DNA of 64,000 nt from Aureispira sp963837355 (lineage in GTDB: Bacteria > Bacteroidota > Bacteroidia > Chitinophagales > Saprospiraceae): the NCBI GenBank assembly GCA_963837355.1, contig CAWIMY010000007.1, positions 2,104,315 to 2,168,314 on the forward strand, in the 5' to 3' direction. The notes below the pieces were generated by a model. It had not been told where the DNA came from, made no database searches, and worked only from the letters and a program-made list of their open reading frames with translations. Both the position numbers and the translations under genes were made by a program. Positions 26,047 through 35,037 of this stretch are shown here, piece after piece. Position 1 is the first letter of the stretch. Each line of letters opens with the position of its first letter.

Positions 26047-29034
26047 ATGACCCGCCAAGCTGCTGTTACTGCCATTACTTTATTGTTGACTAGTTTTTTT
26101 ATGTGTCAATCCAACCCCGCAGAATATCCCATAAAACAGACGCTTATTCGCCAAGAGGTCAAGCAATTAGAAGCTGATTTGAAAGTAGCCGAGGAAAACC
26201 GCCGCGAGGAAGAGCGTTGGGTGAATGCGCAATTGGCCAAAATGACCCAAGAGGCGCGTTTGGGGCAGTTGTTTATGATTGGCGCATATCCCACACAGGG
26301 CGGCAGTGATGAACAGGCTGTGCTCAAAGCCATTCAAGATCACGAAGTAGGTGGCCTTATCTTTTTTAGAGGACACGAAGACCAAATCGCGCGCCTTACC
26401 AACCGCTATCAAGCCCAAAGCAAAGTGCCGTTGATGATGTCGATGGATGCGGAGTGGGGCACCAACATGCGGGTGGCGCGCGCTACGCAATTTCCACGGC
26501 AGCTGATGATGGGCGCGTTGCAAAACAATGCGTTAATTTACGAATTTGGACAGGCAGTCGCAAAGGAATGTCAAGCAATGGGGATTCATATTAATTTTGC
26601 GCCAGTAGTAGATGTGAATAACAACCCCGCCAACCCTGTTATTGGCGATCGCTCTTTTGGAGAGAATAGAGAAAATGTGACCGCTAAGGCGTATCAATAT
26701 ATTCGCGGTTTGCAAGATCATGGCGTGATGGCTTGCGCCAAACACTTTCCCGGACATGGAGACACGGACGTAGATTCGCATAAGGATTTGCCTATTATTC
26801 GCCACAGCTTGCAACGCTTGGACAGCGTGGAGTTGTACCCGTTTAAGAACTTAATCCAGCATGGCGTACAGAGTGTGATGGTGGCACACTTACACATTCC
26901 TGCCTTGGATGCGACGCCCAACCTTCCTGTGACGCTTTCTAAGCCCACGATAACGGGTTTATTAAAAGAAAAAATGGGCTTTAAAGGCTTGATTTTTACG
27001 GATGCACTCAATATGCGTGGTGTGACGAAACATTTCAAAGATGGCGAAACGGATGTCAAAGCATTGTTGGCAGGCAACGATGTATTGTTGGTGACGCAGG
27101 ATATTCCCAACGCCAAAAAACGCATTTACGAAGCGATTGATAGCAATTTAATTACTTGGGAGGAAATTGATGGGCACGTACGTAAAATTCTACACGCCAA
27201 ATATCGGTTGGGGCTACACCAGTATGAGCCCGTCGAGGCAACAGGCGTTGCCAATCGGTTGCGCTTATCGCAAAACAAAGCCCTCAAACAAGAGATTATT
27301 AGTGAAGCCTTGACCTTGGTCGATCCACAAGATATTTTACCGCTCTCTGTCAAGAACACTGCTTGTATCAGCGTGGGAACTCGCAAGGGGATGACCACTT
27401 TTCAAGAAGAACTGAAAAAATACGGCATCAGCGAACATTATACCGCCAATGCTAGCGTACCTAATAGCCGCCTAAAGGCACTCGCTAAGCAGAAAACCGT
27501 CATTGTAGCCATACACGACATGAGCCGCTCGGCGGGGCAACAATTTGGGGTTTCTAAAAACATCGAGCAGTTTATCCAACAACTCAGCCAACAGACCAAG
27601 GTGCTGGTTGTGGCCTTTGGTAGTCCGTATGCTTTGCGGTATACCCCCACGGCACAAGGAGCGGTGGTCGCCTACAACGACGAAACCATTACACAGCGGC
27701 TAGCTGCCCGCGCCATTGCAGGAGCCTTGCCTTTTAGAGGACGGTTGCCCGTAACCGCCTCACCAACCTTCAAATACGGAATGGGAAAAGATACCGAAGT
27801 GCAAAAAATGCCCTATGCTAGCAATCCAGAGAGTGTCGGCCTTAGTAGCACCGTCTTAGAAGGCATTGATAAAATTGCTGCCGAAATGATTCGCGAAAAG
27901 GCTGCTCCTGGTGCGCAAGTGCTAGTGGCTAAGAATGGACAAATTGCGTTTCACCGCGCTTACGGCCATTATACCTACGCTCAAAAAATGCGCGTACAAC
28001 GGGACAATCTCTACGACTTGGCTTCAGTCACTAAAGTGGCAGCGACCACGATTTCGCTCATGCGCTTGTACGATGAAGGAAAATTAGAACTCGATCAGCC
28101 GTTGAGTTTTTATTTGCCAGAGTTGCGGGGAACCAATAAATCTAGGATAACTATTCGAGAAATATTGTTGCACCAAGCAGGTCTTAAACCTTGGATTCCT
28201 TTTTATACCAAAACCTTGGACGAGTCGAAGAAACCGATTATGGGGCGCTATTATGCTCCCCAATACAACAACGCGTATAACATTCGGGTCGCCAATGCCT
28301 TGTACTTTGCCCAAAGCCAAGTGGATTCGGTGGTTTGGCAACGAATTTACGATCAAAACTTACGATCAGGCACTAATTACAAATACAGCGATTTGGGCTT
28401 CTATTTGTTTACGCGCCTCATCAAGAAGTTGACAGGGAAAAGCTTGGACGTTTACGCAGGAGAGACGTTTTATCGTCCAATGGGCTTGTTGACGGCGCAG
28501 TTTAATCCTTTAAAAAATAGTTTTCCAAGAAGTAAAATTATACCGACCGAGGACGATCAATATTTTCGTTATCAAGTGGTACAGGGCGATGTACACGACA
28601 TGGGAGCCGCGATGTTGGGCGGTGTTTCGGGACACGCGGGGTTGTTTTCTAATGCGCAAGATTTGGCCGCGATATTTCAGATGTTAATCAACGGGGGAGA
28701 ATATGGCGGCAAGCGCTACCTCAGAAAATCAACTATTGATTTGTTTACGGCTAAGCAGACCGAGCAGTCGCGTCGCGCGTTGGGTTTTGACCGCAAAGAA
28801 GAAAGTGATCGTCCCAACCAATCTATTAATGTAGCCTATCAGGCTTCGATGCGCACCTTTGGGCACCAAGGGTTTACAGGTATTGGTGCTTGGGCAGATC
28901 CCGATAACAATATCATCTACTTGTTTTTATCCAATCGTACTTTTCCCTCTGGAGAGAATATGACGTTGATTCGTCGGGACATTCGCTCGCGCATTCAAGA
29001 AGTTGTTTACGACGCGATTTTGCCCGATAGTTAG
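26047..29034 (+). CDS. GH3 beta-N-acetylglucosaminidase / beta-lactamase-fold fusion lipoprotein
   Basis: 995 residues. A signal peptide (TAITLLLTSFFMC) ends in a Cys at about residue 20 that could be lipidated, although FFMC is a weak lipobox. The first half is glycoside hydrolase family 3 with the NagZ-like loop KHFPGHGDTDVDSHKDLP near 231-248 and the predicted nucleophile Asp at about 319 (LIFTDALNMRG). The second half, from about 600, is a class C beta-lactamase/DD-peptidase fold with SVTK (Ser 660, Lys 663) and YSD at about 780. This fusion is common in Bacteroidota and is thought to act in peptidoglycan recycling or turnover in the periplasm. Monocistronic, followed by a strong terminator. 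Confidence 0.92.
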   Translation: MTRQAAVTAITLLLTSFFMCQSNPAEYPIKQTLIRQEVKQLEADLKVAEENRREEERWVNAQLAKMTQEARLGQLFMIGAYPTQGGSDEQAVLKAIQDHEVGGLIFFRGHEDQIARLTNRYQAQSKVPLMMSMDAEWGTNMRVARATQFPRQLMMGALQNNALIYEFGQAVAKECQAMGIHINFAPVVDVNNNPANPVIGDRSFGENRENVTAKAYQYIRGLQDHGVMACAKHFPGHGDTDVDSHKDLPIIRHSLQRLDSVELYPFKNLIQHGVQSVMVAHLHIPALDATPNLPVTLSKPTITGLLKEKMGFKGLIFTDALNMRGVTKHFKDGETDVKALLAGNDVLLVTQDIPNAKKRIYEAIDSNLITWEEIDGHVRKILHAKYRLGLHQYEPVEATGVANRLRLSQNKALKQEIISEALTLVDPQDILPLSVKNTACISVGTRKGMTTFQEELKKYGISEHYTANASVPNSRLKALAKQKTVIVAIHDMSRSAGQQFGVSKNIEQFIQQLSQQTKVLVVAFGSPYALRYTPTAQGAVVAYNDETITQRLAARAIAGALPFRGRLPVTASPTFKYGMGKDTEVQKMPYASNPESVGLSSTVLEGIDKIAAEMIREKAAPGAQVLVAKNGQIAFHRAYGHYTYAQKMRVQRDNLYDLASVTKVAATTISLMRLYDEGKLELDQPLSFYLPELRGTNKSRITIREILLHQAGLKPWIPFYTKTLDESKKPIMGRYYAPQYNNAYNIRVANALYFAQSQVDSVVWQRIYDQNLRSGTNYKYSDLGFYLFTRLIKKLTGKSLDVYAGETFYRPMGLLTAQFNPLKNSFPRSKIIPTEDDQYFRYQVVQGDVHDMGAAMLGGVSGHAGLFSNAQDLAAIFQMLINGGEYGGKRYLRKSTIDLFTAKQTEQSRRALGFDRKEESDRPNQSINVAYQASMRTFGHQGFTGIGAWADPDNNIIYLFLSNRTFPSGENMTLIRRDIRSRIQEVVYDAILPDS

Positions 29035-29040
29035 ATTTTT

Positions 29041-29074
29041 TTGGTAAGGATGCCTTACAAAGCATCCTTACCAA
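29041..29074. terminator. Bidirectional intrinsic terminator
   Basis: Perfect 13-bp stem TTGGTAAGGATGC (29041-29053) and GCATCCTTACCAA (29062-29074) with an 8-base loop. T-runs lie outside both arms (TTTTTTTGG on plus entering the stem; AAAAAG after it, read as T on minus). It separates the convergent GH3 gene and the 116-residue gene. Confidence 0.85.
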
Positions 29075-29082
29075 AAAGAAAT

Positions 29083-29433
29083 TTATACCTCCTCAGGACG
29101 GATGGTAATGGACTCTTTTAGAATATGAGCCATAACGAGCAATTGCTCATCGTTCATATTCTTGAGCATACTTTTGGCAACGCTTAAGATCGCTTTTTTG
29201 CCAATTTTGAGGGAATTCTCAACGGCCATCATTTTGATGCGGCCAATGTTGGCGCGGCGTAAGGATTCAATAAAGAAAAAGCCGAATCCTTCGTCGGACA
29301 AATCGCTGACAATTTGGAAAAAGCGCAGGGCATGAGGGCGACGGTTTTCCGTCTCTTCAAATTCTTTAACAATGGCTTCAATGCGTTGCAATAAATCGTC
29401 GGAGAGGGGGTATCCTAAGTATTTTGTTGTCAT
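29083..29433 (-). CDS. Small conserved-looking protein of unknown function
   Basis: 116 residues from ATG 29433 (MTTKYLGYPLSDDLLQRIEA). Entirely helical in appearance, with a central glycine-rich turn (DEGFGFFFIESLRRAN) and a C-terminal lysine-rich helix pair (GKKAILSVAKSMLKNMNDEQ). No signal peptide or membrane segment. It lies alone between two terminator-like hairpins. Not recognised. Confidence 0.65.
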   Translation of the reverse strand: MTTKYLGYPLSDDLLQRIEAIVKEFEETENRRPHALRFFQIVSDLSDEGFGFFFIESLRRANIGRIKMMAVENSLKIGKKAILSVAKSMLKNMNDEQLLVMAHILKESITIRPEEV

Positions 29434-29479
29434 AATATTCGGTAATAATGAAATGTGCGATAACAATGGAAATAAAAAT

Positions 29480-29510
29480 GGAGAAAGTCAATCCGAAGCT
29501 GACTTTCTCC
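29480..29510. terminator. Hairpin, probable terminator
   Basis: Perfect 11-bp stem GGAGAAAGTCA (29480-29490) and TGACTTTCTCC (29500-29510) with a 9-base loop, 47 bases before the start of the 116-residue gene. Read on minus it is followed by CATTTTTATTTCC, a fair U-tract. It probably ends transcripts arriving from the thioesterase side. Confidence 0.6.
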
Positions 29511-29634
29511 TATATAAAGGTGTTTCTAGTACCTAGAGTTTACGAAGTCGGCAAAAATATATTACCTACTTCCTGTAATTTCTAGTCTAAAAATCCGAAA
29601 TAGTAGCAGAACTTCCAAACTTTTGGTGTATTAA

Positions 29635-29778
29635 TTACTGTGTGATCAATTTGGGTTGTCCTAGCAAGTGCCCCGATGTGGTATGCAACGCCACCCAATA
29701 TAGCCCTGCGGGATAGGGGTGAAGCGATAGGGTAAAAGTAGCGTCTAGGGAGGAGGGGAATAGATAAGAAAGAATAGA
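29635..29778 (-). pseudogene. Orphan remnant of a type IX secretion C-terminal sorting domain
   Basis: A 47-codon open stretch without a start, bounded upstream by a stop and ending in TAA at 29635. It reads LDATFTLSLHPYPAGLYWVA, then LHTTSGHLLGQPKLITQ. This resembles the end of type A sorting domains (l.aGlYfvrl.t..G....Kli), including the YPAGLYWV strand and the terminal KLI motif. No body of a secreted protein is attached in any frame. The rest of 29511-29988 shows no supported gene; a longer overlapping frame on the same strand has no coding-like character. Confidence 0.5.
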
Positions 29779-29988
29779 TTAATTGAACATTGCAAGAGGA
29801 CAGGGATATGCCCTTTTGAGGATAATAGTTAATATAAGGTCTTAAAAAAGGGGCAGAAGTTGCAATAAATAGAAGATATTTTTTGCAAATAGTTGAATTT
29901 GAGATAGTTACAAGAGTAGGATGCCCATCACAAAAAAAAGGCTCTTTCAACTAGAAAGAACCTCTTGGTAGAATTTTATTTTTAAGCC

Positions 29989-30420
29989 TTAGCGCGCCTT
30001 GCGAATCATCATCGTTAAGCGGCTAGTGCAAACCAACTTGTTGGCTTCATCGGTGATTTCAATTTGCCACACATGAGTGGTGCGGCCAATGTGAACAGCC
30101 GTTGCCTTAGCGCTGACGCGCCCACCTTCGGGCACAGAGCGCAAGTGGTTGGCATTGATATCGAGCCCAACCGCTTGATAGGTCATTAGGTTTTCCAAGC
30201 AGAGGGCAGAGGCGGTACTGCCTACGGTTTCGGCTAGTGCAACGGATGCCCCGCCGTGCAGAATACGCATCGGTTGAACATTCTTGTGCGTGACAGGCAT
30301 TTCGGCGACCAAATAATTATCGCCAAATTCTGTAAATTGTATATCAAAATATTCCCCTAAGGTATTAGTAGAAAAGCCTTGTAAGCCTTCTAGCGTGAAT
30401 TCTTGTTTCCATATTTTCAT
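29989..30420 (-). CDS. Hotdog-fold thioesterase (PaaI / YdiI-MenI type)
   Basis: 143 residues from ATG 30420 (MKIWKQEFTLEGLQGFSTNT). The hotdog signature is clear: MRILHGGASVALAETVGSTAS with the HGG loop and catalytic-type Glu, then the strand GLDINANHLRSVPEGGRVSA and the terminal HVWQIEITDEANKLVCTSRL. Proteins with this pattern hydrolyse acyl-CoA thioesters such as DHNA-CoA in menaquinone synthesis or aryl-CoAs. Substrate cannot be told from sequence. It follows the response-regulator gene by 12 bases on the same strand. Confidence 0.88.
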   Translation of the reverse strand: MKIWKQEFTLEGLQGFSTNTLGEYFDIQFTEFGDNYLVAEMPVTHKNVQPMRILHGGASVALAETVGSTASALCLENLMTYQAVGLDINANHLRSVPEGGRVSAKATAVHIGRTTHVWQIEITDEANKLVCTSRLTMMIRKAR

Positions 30421-30432
30421 AACTACCAAGAA

Positions 30433-31137
30433 CTATTGTGCGGTGCTTTCGCCTGCTACAAATTTATACCCCACGCCACGAACGGAATGGAAGTAAAGCG
30501 GCGATTTAGGATCTTTTTCAAAGTATTTGCGAAAGGACAAAATAAAGTTGTCAATCGTACGAGTAGAAGGATAGACATCATACCCCCAAACACTCTGCAA
30601 AATTTGCTGTCTAGAAACAACTTCGCCACGGCGCTCAATGAGCAGTTTGAGGAGCATGGCTTCCTTTTTGGTGAGCTTAAAAGAGCCATTGTTGCCAACC
30701 GCTTCATAAGTCTTGAAATTCGCAGAGTTTTCTCCGAACTTAAAGCTCTCTAGAGAAGTACTGGTTTGGCTCTGGCTACGTTTCAGTAAGATGTTGATTC
30801 TCAATAGTAATTCTTCTAAGTTAAAGGGCTTGACAATGTAGTCATCCGCTCCGCGCTTGAGTCCCGCTACTTTGTCGGCGGTCGTATCTTTGGCGGTCAA
30901 GAAAATAATTGGAATGTCAATATCGACTAAGCGAATTTGCTCACAGAGTTCTAACCCACTCACTTCGGGCAGCATAATATCCAACAATACAATGTCAAAA
31001 TGTTGCTCTTTGAACATACGGAGAACTTGTTTGCCTTCGCCTGTAGCGACGACTTCGTAATCTTCTAGTTCTAAGTTAAGTTTGAGGGCATCTCTGATGC
31101 TTACTTCGTCTTCTACTAAAAAAATGCGTACTGCCAT
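30433..31137 (-). CDS. OmpR/PhoB-family response regulator
   Basis: 234 residues. The receiver domain has acidic residues E9, D10, E11, phospho-acceptor Asp53 in DIVLLDIMLPEVSG, Thr in FLTAKDTT and Lys in YIVKPFN. The C-terminal winged helix (from about 130) contains LTKKEAMLLKLLIERRGEVVSRQQIL and the recognition part RTIDNFILSFRKYFEKD, ending HSVRGVGYKFV. It pairs with the histidine kinase encoded 78 bases upstream on the same strand. Target genes cannot be inferred. Confidence 0.95.
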   Translation of the reverse strand: MAVRIFLVEDEVSIRDALKLNLELEDYEVVATGEGKQVLRMFKEQHFDIVLLDIMLPEVSGLELCEQIRLVDIDIPIIFLTAKDTTADKVAGLKRGADDYIVKPFNLEELLLRINILLKRSQSQTSTSLESFKFGENSANFKTYEAVGNNGSFKLTKKEAMLLKLLIERRGEVVSRQQILQSVWGYDVYPSTRTIDNFILSFRKYFEKDPKSPLYFHSVRGVGYKFVAGESTAQ

Positions 31138-31215
31138 AGTTGTCTTTAATTAGAGTTGAGCACTGCTGAGGAACAAGCGATCAACGGTTTAGAGAAGTTG
31201 ACTAGATTCTTCTCG

Positions 31216-32217
31216 TTAAATTTTGGGGATAACAATGCTGAATATACTACCCTTAGGTTGGTTACTTCGGACAGCAATTTGTCCTCGGTGTGCCTTTACA
31301 ATTTCCTTAGCAATGTAAAGTCCCAATCCCGTACCCTTTGTTTTGCGGGTGTCTTCATTACCAACACGATAAAATTTTTCAAAAATACGTTCTCGTTCTA
31401 TTTTGGGAATGCCTTGTCCGAAGTCGGCAACTTCAAAACAATACGCATTGTCTTTGCTCATGGCTAGTTTGACCATAATCTTAGAGGTATCTTTGGCGTA
31501 TTTAACAGCATTCTCGATTAAGTTTAGAATAGCAAAAGTCAAGGTTTTTTGATCGGCTTTTTTTAATAAAGCGTCCTCTACTTGACTGTCGAATTCAATT
31601 TTGCCCGAATACTTCGGCGCGGCTAGTTGGATGCATTTTCTTATTAACGCATTCAGATCCGTCGGTTCAAAAATATACTGGTAACCGCCATCAACCCTTG
31701 CAGCTAATAAGAGGTCTTCTACCAATTTATTGAGGCGTTCCGTATCGTTTAACGCATTTGTAGTCAGCATCTTTTGTTGTGCTTCGGTTAGCTTTCGCTT
31801 ACTAAAGGTATCGAATGTTAATTTGATAACGGCTATAGGCGACTTTAGTTCATGCGTGATGGATAACAAAAAATTTCGTTGTTGTTCTGCCAAGGCCACT
31901 TCTTTTTGCCGACTTTTAGAAATCTTCCAGATGCCTAAGACAATAAGCGCTAACAAGACGGACGATTCTCCAAAAATCATCCAACGCTGCCGTCCATAGC
32001 GTTCTACCAAGCGGGTGTATTGTGCCGACTCTACGAATGCCTGCCGATCGGTCGCCCCATCTTGCTGCATTTGCATCCACAACAACTCTTGTTTGGCTTT
32101 CATAGCGTCTTCATTCTTGACACACAGCAAGTAAGCCCACCAACTACCCGCTACTAGCACATACGTAATGACTAGATAGAATAGAATATCAACGCCTTTT
32201 AGTTGTTTTAGCTTCAT
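31216..32217 (-). CDS. Sensor histidine kinase
   Basis: 333 residues. Two membrane segments (about 10-31 and 80-98) enclose a short extracytoplasmic region of about 48 residues, too small for a large ligand-binding domain. The dimerisation domain has the H box SITHELKSPIAVIKL with His122. The ATPase domain has the N box LIENAVKYAKD, G1 DFGQGIPKIERE, the F region IFEKFYRVGNED and G2 GTGLGLYIAKEI. Partner of the response regulator downstream on the same strand. Confidence 0.95.
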   Translation of the reverse strand: MKLKQLKGVDILFYLVITYVLVAGSWWAYLLCVKNEDAMKAKQELLWMQMQQDGATDRQAFVESAQYTRLVERYGRQRWMIFGESSVLLALIVLGIWKISKSRQKEVALAEQQRNFLLSITHELKSPIAVIKLTFDTFSKRKLTEAQQKMLTTNALNDTERLNKLVEDLLLAARVDGGYQYIFEPTDLNALIRKCIQLAAPKYSGKIEFDSQVEDALLKKADQKTLTFAILNLIENAVKYAKDTSKIMVKLAMSKDNAYCFEVADFGQGIPKIERERIFEKFYRVGNEDTRKTKGTGLGLYIAKEIVKAHRGQIAVRSNQPKGSIFSIVIPKI

Positions 32218-32281
32218 AATATTACTTGGAACAGAACGGTAGAATAATAGTTGTTGCAGGAGGAGAAGAATGTCACAAAAA

Positions 32282-32312
32282 AAGCACCAATCTTAGGAAC
32301 AGATTGATGCTT
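32282..32312 (-). terminator. Intrinsic terminator downstream of the TonB-like gene
   Basis: Stem AAGCACCAATCT (32282-32293) and AGATTGATGCTT (32301-32312), one mismatch, 7-base loop. Read on minus it is followed by a TTTTTTTG tract, so it ends transcripts of the TonB/ExbD-like pair before the kinase gene. Confidence 0.65.
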
Positions 32313-32350
32313 GTTATGCTTTGAATAAAACTCGTCAATTTTATTGAGCC

Positions 32351-33176
32351 TTAGTTGAGGCCGAGTTGTATGGTGATTTCTCCACAGGCATCGGGTTGTC
32401 CTGGAGCGCGTTCATAGCGGTATTCTTTAGCGCAACCTTCTACTAACTGGATCAAGTCGCTGTCTACAATAGTAGACTTGCGGCGGTTGATCTTAGCACT
32501 GATGACTTGGCCACGGGCATTGACACAGATATAAACGACGGCTTTGCCTTTTTCTCGCCATTCGGCGCTTCCCGCTTTGTAATCCTCGCATTTAGCCGTG
32601 TTTCTACGGCTACCAATCTTACCACGGCCACGGCCTTCCTCGCCTGCGCCTGTACCACCCAAATCGTCCTTGCCATCAGGCGTACCTTGCTTGCCTGCAC
32701 CAGAACCCGATCCTTGGCCGTTGGTATTGCCATCGCCAGGAAATAAGGCATTGGGATTGGGTTTCGGAGGGGTTGGTTTGGGGGTAGGGGTTGGTTTGGG
32801 CGGAGTAGGTTTAGGTTCTACTTTCACGTCTTCAACTACAGGCGCGTCGGTATTCTCTACGGTTTCGACAGGCTCCTCAATGGGGTCTTCTATAGGCTCC
32901 TCGACGGGTTCTTCTACAGGTTCTTCGACAGGCTGCTCGTCTGCGAGCAACGGGTTCTTCTGGTTTTACAAAATCTTCGCTTCCCCCCGCAATTTCTACA
33001 TCGCCAAAAGAGGCCATCAATCCTTCTGCTTCGGGAATGGGAAAGGTGGTTTCAAACCAAGGGAAAATCAAAAAGAACAGCACCACCACTAAAAAAAGGC
33101 CCGCTACAATACGGCTCTTTTGTTTGTCTTCGGGCTTTTCAAAGTCTTCTAAGTTATTATAATTATTCGATTGCAT
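32351..33176 (-). pseudogene. TonB-like energy transducer, split by one frameshift
   Basis: The first frame starts at ATG 33176 with a cytoplasmic N-terminus, a membrane segment (IVAGLFLVVVLFFLIFPWF) and DFVKPEEPV, then runs into an Arg-rich out-of-frame tail. From about 32950 a second frame continues naturally with DEQPVEEPVEEPVEEP, a Pro/Lys stretch (KPTPPKPTPTPKPTPPKP), a Gly-rich linker and a C-terminal domain (AVVYICVNARGQVISAKINR to GEITIQLGLN) of TonB/AgmX type. Joining them requires removal of four bases (TCGC) near 32940, restoring VADEQPVEEP. It may be a mutation or a consensus error. Such proteins transmit proton-motive force from ExbB/ExbD-like motors. Confidence 0.72.
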
Positions 33177-33181
33177 ACCGC

Positions 33182-33546
33182 TTATTTTTTAATAGTATAG
33201 GGAACGTCCAAGGCACTGATTACTTGAATAACAGCGCGAAGGGTGTCGGTGTTTTGTATAGAAGGGGCAATTATGAAATCAATTTCATATCCCGTCCTGT
33301 ATTGGCGGGCCATTTGGTGTACCTTCCTTAAGGTAGATGCAAAATTATCAAAATTGGTTGCGTTCCCTTGCACAATATAGCGATTATTAGACAACATCTC
33401 CAAGTCTACCCGCTTCGGATCTGGCCGTATTGGCTCTGAATTAAATAGACTAAGAGCGGAATAGCGACCAGACAACCGACCAATAACAGCACTTTGCGGC
33501 GCATGTCACTAGAAGAAGCGGATTCAAAGTTTCTGTTATAAGCCAT
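33182..33546 (-). pseudogene. ExbD-like protein, split by one frameshift
   Basis: From ATG 33546 the frame reads MAYNRNFESASSSDMRRKVL and a membrane segment (VLLLVGCLVAIPLLVYLIQ) before stopping near 33415. The other frame, open from 33475, continues SEPIRPDPKRVDLEMLSNNR and a periplasmic ExbD-like part ending VIQVISALDVPYTIKK. The frames meet near 33440, around TTTAATTCAGAGCC. The intact form would be about 120 residues with one membrane span, the ExbD layout. It is followed 5 bases later by the TonB-like gene, which is also frameshifted. Confidence 0.6.
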
Positions 33547-34150
33547 AATGGAAGGACATAGGAACGAACTTAAGGATTAAAAAACTTATCGAACGAAGAT
33601 AAAAAATCTTACAAAAATAGGTACTACTCCAGCAATTAAAATATTAACGGAGGGGAATGTCTATTATTGTACTTTTTGAAAGAATAGAAAGAGCTGCCTT
33701 GATTAATGCATTTTATTTATATTTTAATAAATTGATATTTTGTATAGGGAGGTTAGGTCAGACTGTGAATCCACCCAACTTATTGCGGTGATTTTTATAT
33801 TGCAACCAATAGACTTTATTACGAATAGCCTTGCAGCGAAAAAAGATTTTTTTCCCTCACTCGGCGTTAAAAATTAATCCCATCCCGATAAAATCGGGAT
33901 GAGCTGAATTTTACTTCGTGAGCCCTTCTGGGTTTGCCTTGATTACTTTGTGAACTCGCAAGCTCGGTTGATGAAAAGAACTCTCTTTTTGATCTCTATA
34001 CAATCCCATTCGTAATAAAGTCTATTAATTAACCAGTTCAACAGAGTCAAAAAAAGCACGGGCATTTTAGAAATGTTTGTATTTTGTAAATGTATAAAGT
34101 CATTACTTGTATGCTTAAGAGGTAAGAAGCAAAATACATATAACCAAAAG
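33547..34150. other. Long intergenic region holding a MITE-like element
   Basis: About 600 bases without a supported gene. 33547-33807 is AT-rich with no recognised signal; 33808-34026 is the inverted-repeat element described separately; 34027-34150 leads into the broken peptidase gene. No tRNA or long ORF is present. Confidence 0.5.
33808..34026. repeat. MITE-like element with perfect 19-bp terminal inverted repeats
   Basis: AATAGACTTTATTACGAAT (33808-33826) is repeated exactly in inverse orientation at 34008-34026, bounding 219 bases with no ORF. Inside is a 9-bp perfect hairpin CATCCCGAT/ATCGGGATG (33881-33889, 33893-33901) nested in a larger imperfect palindrome (CTCAC 33856-33860 with GTGAG 33918-33922; AAAATT 33870-33875 with AATTTT 33907-33912). 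The layout fits a non-autonomous miniature element or a mobile structured repeat. No clear target duplication was found. Confidence 0.65.
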
Positions 34151-34154
34151 AGTC

Positions 34155-34930
34155 GTGCAATAGCAGTTTATTCAGCGGCTCGCCACTATACTTGCCCGCT
34201 CCATCTCTAGATCAGTAGGGAAAGGTGGCGTCAATAACAGTACAGATGTTCGCACAGTGCAAGGTTGGTTCAACAGCCACGGCGGTCGTTTAGAAGTAGA
34301 TGGACAGTCGGGGCTCAGATTAATTAGTGAAATTAAAAAATTTCAGCGGCGCCTTGGGCAATCAAGGGATGGCTTAGTGGAACCGGGCCGCAATACTTGG
34401 AGAGGTTTGTTGGGAGAATTACCCCTAGGACCACCCACTACTGCCGTTAGTTCGATCATTCGAGGAGGCGAAAGTGGTTTGGCAGGCTACAATGCCTATA
34501 ACAGAGGGCAATCAGGGGAGCCCTTAGCGGCAGGTTCTAGGCCTTCGTCTGCTAATTTTACGTTAGAAGAATTTACCTCTCCTAACAAATATGCTACGCT
34601 TACACCTCCACACCTTTGGGCTAATGTCCAAAAGGTATTCAACAACCTAGAAGTGATCCGTAGAGCGGCGGGTGGCCGTTGATTCTTACTTCAGGGTACC
34701 GAAATCAAGCCCACAATGACGATATCGGGGGCGTGACCAACAGTTACCACATCCAAGGTATGGCCGCTGACTTTCATTGCCCGAACCTCAGTACACAGCA
34801 ACTCGCCGATTTAGTAACGCGCTTGGTTCATGAAGGGAAGATTACAGCAGGAGGAGTCGGTACCTAGATTGCCAGAGGGTTTGTTCACTACGACATTCAA
34901 GGGCGGTACGTCATCACAGCACGGCAATAA
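34155..34930 (+). pseudogene. Broken peptidoglycan-binding / M15 (D-Ala-D-Ala carboxypeptidase-like) peptidase
   Basis: The plus strand encodes SISRSVGKGGVNNSTDVRTV followed by QGWFNSHGG and DGLVEPGRNTW, a peptidoglycan-binding domain 1 pattern, then FTLEEFTSP typical of M15_3 peptidases. After RRAAGG the frame shifts near 34675 to PLILTSGYRN, then SYHIQGMAADFH with metal-binding His and Asp, then an in-frame TAG at 34865 where homologues have an aromatic residue (GGVGT-stop-IARGFVHYDIQG). The terminal FVHYD His is still encoded after the stop, and the reading ends at TAA 34928. No ATG opens the first frame. At least three lesions, so a decayed cell-wall peptidase gene. Confidence 0.75.
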
Positions 34931-34982
34931 GTTTTTTGAGAATAGAAAAAACATAGAAGATCAAAACTAAGCTGCAAACTAA

Positions 34983-35011
34983 TAGCCTTCTAACACATCG
35001 TTAGAAGGCTA
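34983..35011. terminator. Bidirectional terminator at the end of the trp operon
   Basis: Perfect 12-bp stem TAGCCTTCTAAC (34983-34994) and GTTAGAAGGCTA (35000-35011) with a 5-base loop, followed on plus by CTTTTG. It lies 27 bases beyond the stop of the DAHP synthase gene on minus. Confidence 0.8.
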
Positions 35012-35037
35012 CTTTTGTAATAGGAAAAAGAGCTGCT

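Noticed and set aside
29582..29950. 122-codon minus-strand ORF
   Set aside because: No start context, odd composition, and it runs out of frame over the sorting-tail remnant.
32930..32960. Programmed frameshift in the TonB-like gene
   Set aside because: No slippery heptamer or downstream stem was seen, and the shift is best explained by a four-base insertion.
32598..33092. Plus-strand 164-codon GC-rich ORF
   Set aside because: It is the antisense reading of the Pro/Glu/Gly-rich repeats of the TonB-like gene.
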